DNA from: Anaeramoeba ignava
Lineage: Eukaryota > Metamonada > Anaeramoebidae
Length of the DNA stretch: 64,000 nt
Assembly (NCBI GenBank): GCA_028826165.1
Contig: JAPDFW010000093.1
Span: forward strand, 124,001-188,000
Direction: 5' to 3'
Both the position numbers and the translations under genes were made by a program. This document shows positions 59,401 through 64,000 of this stretch, one piece after another; position 1 is the stretch's first letter; each line of letters begins with the position of its first letter. Below the pieces are notes generated by a model. That model worked only from the letters and a program-made list of their open reading frames with translations, had not been told where the DNA came from and did not search any database.

Positions 59401-60205
59401 ATTATATTTTAAATATTTGAATGAAGAAAATTACATTTCAAGAGTTCTTGAGACAATACTCATATCAAGTGATAATTTAATGCATGTTTCATGAATAATA
59501 AAATAAGCAATTGGAAATATTTTTGATTTACCAAATGCTTTTGAATTAATTTCTTCTCCATTTTGAAAAGGATTAATTTTTTCCATGTTACGTGAAAATT
59601 CATCAAGAATTGCTGGCTGTTTTGATGATAAAACTCCAAATAGAGTTTGTGATTGAATATCAATAGTTGAAAATGATGAAATAAATCCTCCTCCTCCATA
59701 AGGATCATTTGGAACCTTTTAAGCAAATATTTTTCAATTTTTAATTTTTGAATTTTTAATTGAATTTTTAATTTAATTTTGAATTTTAATTTCAAATCAA
59801 ACTTCTTCAGATTTAAATTGAAAAGATTCAAGATCTGGACTCATAATATCTAAAGATTTTCCTTGCTTAATATTTAATGATTCAATTGGATAAGGCATAA
59901 ATAATTTTTCTTCAATACAAAAACCACATTCACAAACTAATAATCTTCCAGAATTTCTAAAAATAAATAATTGATAAAAATAAATTTTTCAATTTGATTT
60001 TGATTTTGAATTTGAATTTGAATTTCAATTTCAATTTGAATTTGAAATTGAATTTGAAATTGAATTTGAAATTGAAATTGAATTATTTTGAATTTGAATT
60101 TCAATTTCAATTTCAATTTCAATTTTGATTTATATTTTACATATATTTAAGTTTTGTAGAATTACATTTCGGACATTTTGTTGGAAATTTTGATTGAAAA
60201 TTCAT
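56496..60205 (-). CDS. Transcription initiation factor TFIIB
   Basis: Six exons, 60141-60205, 59803-59956, 59435-59715, 58935-59163, 58493-58808 and 56496-56551. All joins GT-AG and in phase, giving 366 residues. An N-terminal zinc ribbon is formed across the first intron (KCPKCNSTKLKY joined to INSGRLLVCECGFC). Two cyclin-fold repeats follow: KIFPIAYFIIHETCIKLSLD with VNLIRRIAVSAILIAAREKT and ISETTGISTKKMGKTTNLIS; then LAGFISKQILDGSFTNLRNP, ITAISIYFAASLEGVRITQK and AEVTETTIRRTLRDLI. The last 18-codon exon (WISKEALDSFDKRGIRK) lies beyond a 1941-bp intron. TFIIB bridges TBP-DNA and Pol II. Brf1 is an alternative but its long C-terminal domain is absent. Divergent from the third ankyrin-BTB gene with 92 bp between the starts. 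Confidence 0.88.
56552..58492 (-). repeat. TFIIB intron with (AATATTC)n / (AATTC)n arrays
   Basis: 1941-bp intron. Heptamer AATATTC and pentamer AATTC arrays occupy about 56565-56692 and 57585-58480, with non-repetitive DNA between them (see the candidate element). Donor GTATAT, acceptor TTATAG. Confidence 0.88.
56693..57581. mobile_element. Candidate non-autonomous element with terminal inverted repeats
   Basis: 889 bp of non-repetitive DNA interrupting the AATATTC arrays. Its ends are inverted: TAACACAATTTTT at 56693 and its complement ending at 57581. A second matching block GAAATGAGAAAGAGTTTTGTTG (56745) pairs with the complement at 57520-57543, and an inner block CAACCTGTGCAAA (57027-57039) pairs with 57099-57111. 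No transposase-like frame exists inside. A target duplication is not clear because the flanks are low complexity. Confidence 0.55.
58809..58934 (-). repeat. Intron made of (AAAAATC)n heptamer
   Basis: 126-bp TFIIB intron, near-perfect AAAAATC tandem (14 or so units). Donor GTATTTG, acceptor TTTTAG. Confidence 0.88.
59164..59434 (-). repeat. TFIIB intron of TATAATYYAAATATT units
   Basis: 271-bp intron of degenerate TTTTTATAATCCAAATATTA-like units about 17-20 bp long. Confidence 0.7.
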
Positions 60206-60215
60206 TTAAAAAAAA

Positions 60216-60242
60216 AATGAAAGAAAAAAAATGAAAAAAAAT
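60216..60242 (-). promoter_or_regulatory. TCATT boxes, TFIIB
   Basis: Two CATTTTTTTT elements on the minus strand, 10-37 bases before the ATG at 60205. Confidence 0.5.
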
Positions 60243-60259
60243 GTTTTTTTGAAAATGTT

Positions 60260-60288
60260 TTCTTTTTTTTTTTCATTTTTTCTTTCTT
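60260..60288 (+). promoter_or_regulatory. TCATT box, ankyrin-BTB copy 3
   Basis: TTTTTCATTTTTTCTTTC, ending 10 bases before the ATG at 60298. With the TFIIB box it makes a second compact bidirectional promoter. Confidence 0.5.
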
Positions 60289-60297
60289 AAAATAAAA

Positions 60298-63198
60298 ATG
60301 AATCCTTTTGTTTATATTCGGAAAAATCAAATTGATTTATTGGATCTTTATTTTTGCAAAAATGAAAAAGCAGAAATCAATCAAAGAAATCAAAACAAAC
60401 AAACATTATTAAACTATAGCTGTCAAAACAATAGCAATTTAGAAATAATAAAATATTTAATAGAAATTGGAATAGATATCAATTTAGCAGACAAAATTGA
60501 AGCAACACCTTTACATTATGCATGTCAAAATAAAAATGAATTTGTGATAAAATTTCTAGTTGAAAATAAAGCAAATGTGAATGCAATTGATTTATTTAAA
60601 AAAACCCCACTTCATTATGCAATTCAATTTGGAGCAAATCCTGAATCAGTTGAATTTTTAATTGAATCAGGTACAAAAATATCTTATTTATCATCAGATT
60701 TATCAAATTATCTGCATTTTGCTTGCAAATATTCAAGTGATTTGCAAGTTATCAAATTTTTGGTTGAATCAGGATGTAAAGTTGATTTATTAAATAAATC
60801 AAGAAAAACTCCACTTCATTATGCATTAATTTCAAAAATGAAGTCTGAAGTTATTCATTTCATGTTGGATTCAAATGCGGATCTTAAAATACTTGATAGT
60901 GATAATAGAAGTTATGTTGATTACGCAATTGAGAATAATTATCCAATAGAAATCATAAAGAAAATGATTTCCAAAGGAGCATTTCCCGTTTCAACATCCA
61001 AATCACAAATTTCAACACTTCATCTTGTTTGTTCTCAAAAAATCGATAAAGAAATTGTTAGATTGATTTTGGATTATTATCAAGATGTGAACATTCAAGA
61101 TAATATGAAAAGAACACCTTTGCATTACGCATGCAAATGGAATCCCCAATTAGATGTTATTCAATTGCTTGTTAGCAAAGGTGCGAATCTTCAGCTTAAA
61201 GATTTTAAGGGTCTAACTCCTTTTCAAACCGCTTGCCAATTTTGCCAAGATGTTTCAATATTTAAATATCTCCACAATAAGGGTTCTGATCAAAATGCAT
61301 TGAATAACTATCAGCAATCTTGTTTGCATCTTCTTTGTCAACAGAATTCTTCTTATGAAATTTTGGAATGGATGTTAACTTTGAATTTGGATATTAATGC
61401 ACAAGATTTAGGCAAAAACACTCCTTTGCATTTTCTTTGTGAAAATAATCCTTCTTTAAAAATTATTCAATTTTTGTGAATTCTGGTGCAAAAACATCAA
61501 TTAAAAATAGTCAAAATGTTATTCCAGTAATGGTTTTAATTGGGAAGGATTTTTCAATAGAAATTATTGAGTATTTAATAAAACAAGTATTAATAGAAAT
61601 GGATATTAAAGTACAAGGAATTGTATTAAATTCAAATCAAAATAATAATGAAAATAATAAAAATGAAACTAATATCATCAATACGCTTACAGATTCCCAA
61701 AATAGAAACATCTTGCATCTCTTATTTCTTAATAAAACATATCAAAATCACTTTTTCCAAATTTCAAAATATTTGCTACAATTATCTCCGTCTTTTATCA
61801 TTCAACAAGATAACTCAGGAAGTTCTCCATTTCATTATTTATGCAGATACAGTACTGACGTTAAATTGATTGAATTCTTGATCAAAAAAGGAGCAAATCC
61901 TTCACAAACTAACAAAAAATTGGATACTCCTTTGCATAATTTGTGCTCTTCAAAAAATAATACTTTCTTTGCAATTAAATATCTTCTCAAAAATCACAAA
62001 ATTCAAATTGATGCAAAAAATTACAAAAATCAAACACCACTTCATTTATTATGTCAAAATAATCAAAATGAGAAAATATTGAAACTACTCATAAAACACG
62101 GAGCAAACACTCAAAACATTGATTCATTCAAAAATACTCCTCTTCATTATTGTTGCTTGAGAAAACCAAGTTTGGATTTCATTAAAATAATCATCCAAAC
62201 AAAACCTGAAATTAGCCCACAAAATTCAGAAAAAAAATCACCATTATATTATCTTTTATTATCCAAATCAACTGGCGAATCTGCAGATTTTTTACTCGAA
62301 AATGGAGCTATTGAAGAACTTTATAATTTTTCTGATGGTTTTATTATAAAAATTTTCAGAACTTTTAATAGTTGTTTAATTGATTTGTTTGTAAATTGGG
62401 GTTTTGATATTGAACCATTTGTAATTTATTTAAGAAAGTTAAACGATTGTTTTTTATCTTAAATTTACTCAAAAAAAATATTCCTTTTCTTTAATTTAAT
62501 GAATTTAGATGAAAAGAAAAAATTCACAATTTATTCAAAAATATCGACAAATATTTTCAATTTGTGAAGACTTTATAAAATTATTCCGAAGACAAGAATT
62601 AACAGATTACGAAATTAAATGTATCGATGGAACTATTTCTGTGCATAAAATAATTTTGTTATCAAGAATAAAAGAAATTGGAATTGAAAATTTTACTTTT
62701 CATTTATCAAAACTGGAAAAAAAAGAAGCAAATGAAATTTTGATGTTTGTCTATTCAGGATTAATCAAAAAAAATTATGTAAAATTAGTTGATTTTTTTG
62801 CAAAAATGGGAATTAAAAAGGAATTGTTTTGGAAAAAAATTGGAAGAAAAGGATTATTATTTGATTTCAAGAGGTTATTTGAAGATGAAGAAAGCAAAGA
62901 TTTTGAAATTATTTTGGAGAATTCTCAAATTAAAGCTCACAAAACAATTCTTATAGCTCGATCTGAACTTTTTCGAGGAATGTTTAATAGTGTTCAGGAT
63001 GATTCTAACCAAGTTCATGATTATTCTGGTTTTTCTTCTGATACAATTGAAGTTTTGATTAAGTTTATTTATTTGGATGAGATTGAAGAGAGTTTGGATG
63101 ATTTAGTTTTAAATGAGTTGTTTGATTCTTGTGAATATTTCCAGTTGAATCGTTATTCAAAAATTCATGGAGAATTATTTGAACAGAAACAAAAATAG
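60298..63198 (+). CDS. Ankyrin-repeat / double-BTB protein, copy 3, one frameshift
   Basis: Exon 60298-62420, intron 62421-62508 (donor GTAATT, acceptor TTTAG) and exon 62509-63198; about 937 residues if the frame were intact. About 18 ankyrin repeats, much more diverse than in the other two copies (TPLHYACQNKNEFVIKFLVE, TPLHYACKWNPQLDVIQLLV). Then BTB1 (EDFIKLFRRQELTDYEIKC) and BTB2 (DFEIILENSQIKAHKTILIA, RSELFRGMFNSVQDDSNQVH). BTB2 has no Asn-Gln insert. The frame breaks once inside a repeat: ...SLKIIQFL then TGA at 61477-61479, continuing as VNSGAKTSIK in the frame shifted by one, at a T5 run (61471-61475). The rest is intact, so it is a recent lesion or sequence error. Older divergence makes this the probable ancestral form. 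Confidence 0.82.
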
Positions 63199-63426
63199 AA
63201 ACAAAATTAAAAATAAAATTAAAAATATTTTTTTCCGAATAATTTTATTATTTTTCTTGTTTTAAAATAAAATAAAAGTAGAATTCAAATCAATTTCAAA
63301 ATAATTGCCCAATAATAATGATAAGAATAAATAATAACAAACTTGAATAATTTGAAAAGTAAAAAAATGAAAAAATTAACTAAGAGAATTTTTGAAATAA
63401 AAAAAAAAGTTTTTTCTTCTAAATAT
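63199..63426. other. Convergent spacer
   Basis: AT-rich 228-bp spacer between the ankyrin-BTB stop and the CCCH gene end; nothing recognisable. Confidence 0.5.
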
Positions 63427-63640
63427 TTAAATATTTAAAGATAAATTGCGAAAAATTGCAAGTCTTTGAGGAATTTGTTTTTTTGGTTGTTCTAAAGAGA
63501 ATAAATCAAAAGTTAAAGGATTATCTGGAGTTTCAATTTTATGATGAATAAATCTACATCTTTTACCATATGGACAAAAACCTCTGTTATGAAAAGATTT
63601 GCAAATTTGGGTTTTATATTTTGGGTGTCTAGTCACAGAT
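63427..63640 (-). CDS. CCCH zinc-finger protein of TTP/TIS11 type, last exon
   Basis: Partial. The exon starts at 63640 (acceptor TTAATAG) with one base of a split codon and ends at 63427. It encodes [20 protein letters not shown] then [10 protein letters not shown], a C-X8-C-X5-C-X3-H finger with the TTP second-finger leader (HPKYKT-x-x-C). Tandem-finger TTP proteins bind AU-rich elements in mRNA 3' ends and promote decay. The first finger should lie upstream, beyond the intron that runs off the window end. The remaining 35 residues are not conserved to my eye. Confidence 0.83.
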
Positions 63641-64000
63641 CTATTAATGAATTTTTGAGAATATTGAATATTAAATATTGAATTGAATATTAAATATTGA
63701 ATTAAATTGAATATTAAATATTGAATATTGAATTGAATTGAATTGAATTGAATATTGAATATTGAATATTGAATATTGAATTGAATATTAAATTGAATTG
63801 AATATTGAATATTGAATATTGAATATTGAATATTGAATATTGAATATTGAATATTGAATATTGAATATTGAATTTTGAATATTGAATATTGGAATGAATA
63901 TTGAAATATTGGGAATGAATTTTTGAATGGAATCGAATTGAATATTGAATATTGAATATTGAATATTGAATATTGAATATTGAATATTGGGAATGTGAAT
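63641..64000 (-). repeat. Intron made of (AATATTG)n / (AATTG)n
   Basis: At least 360 bp of AATATTG heptamer and AATTG pentamer, the complement of the TFIIB-intron unit. It runs out of the window. Confidence 0.85.

Noticed and set aside
59460-59831. 123-residue minus-strand frame over TFIIB
   Set aside because: It is the wrong frame of a real TFIIB exon and reads through an intron.

Overview
The window is eukaryotic nuclear DNA from a very AT-rich protist. Spliced genes lie on both strands, the code is standard (TAA, TAG and TGA all used as stops), introns are GT-AG, and coding regions are rich in Asn, Gln, Lys and Glu. The expanded RCC1-BTB, ankyrin-BTB and BTB-TLDc families, together with a TCATT initiator-like box before nearly every start codon, suggest an amoeboid metamonad such as Anaeramoeba. 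That placement is an inference from gene content. No phylogeny or search was run.

Layout. 1-8.1 kb holds conserved cell-biology genes: the 3' part of COP9 signalosome subunit 4 (+), a Byr4/Bfa1-like protein (-) and a five-EF-hand protein (+). 8.2-30.9 kb is an accessory block. It has three RCC1-BTB genes (+), a BTB-coiled coil-TLDc gene (+), a truncated BTB fragment, two very long ankyrin-BTB genes (-), a GDSL esterase (+), a divergent actin with a frameshift (+) and two arrays of a 143-bp satellite. 31.4-46.2 kb is all minus strand: a DENN-domain protein with a giant low-complexity tail, a 923-residue unknown, RNA polymerase III subunit RPC5, and a 7-exon or longer gene of repeated PH-like half modules. 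46.6-60.2 kb has a PP2C phosphatase (+), two multi-exon proteins I cannot name (-) and TFIIB (-). One TFIIB intron carries a candidate terminal-inverted-repeat element. 60.3-64 kb has a third ankyrin-BTB gene (+, one frameshift) and the 3' exon of a TTP-type CCCH zinc-finger gene (-).

Introns are the dominant oddity. Many are filled by one short tandem repeat (5, 6, 7 or 12 bp) with a flavour specific to that intron. I rebuilt exon joins by hand for eight multi-exon genes, and reading phase closes across every join except three: two lack an AG acceptor and one exon is a base too long. Three genes are broken by a single base within or beside an A/T homopolymer, which looks like assembly error or recent damage.

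The accessory families share one plan: a repeat-type sensor (RCC1 blades or ankyrins) followed by the same double-BTB tail. This suggests shuffling of N-terminal modules onto a common, possibly Cullin-3-type, output. CSN4 acts on the cullin pathway too, but nothing here links it physically to these genes.
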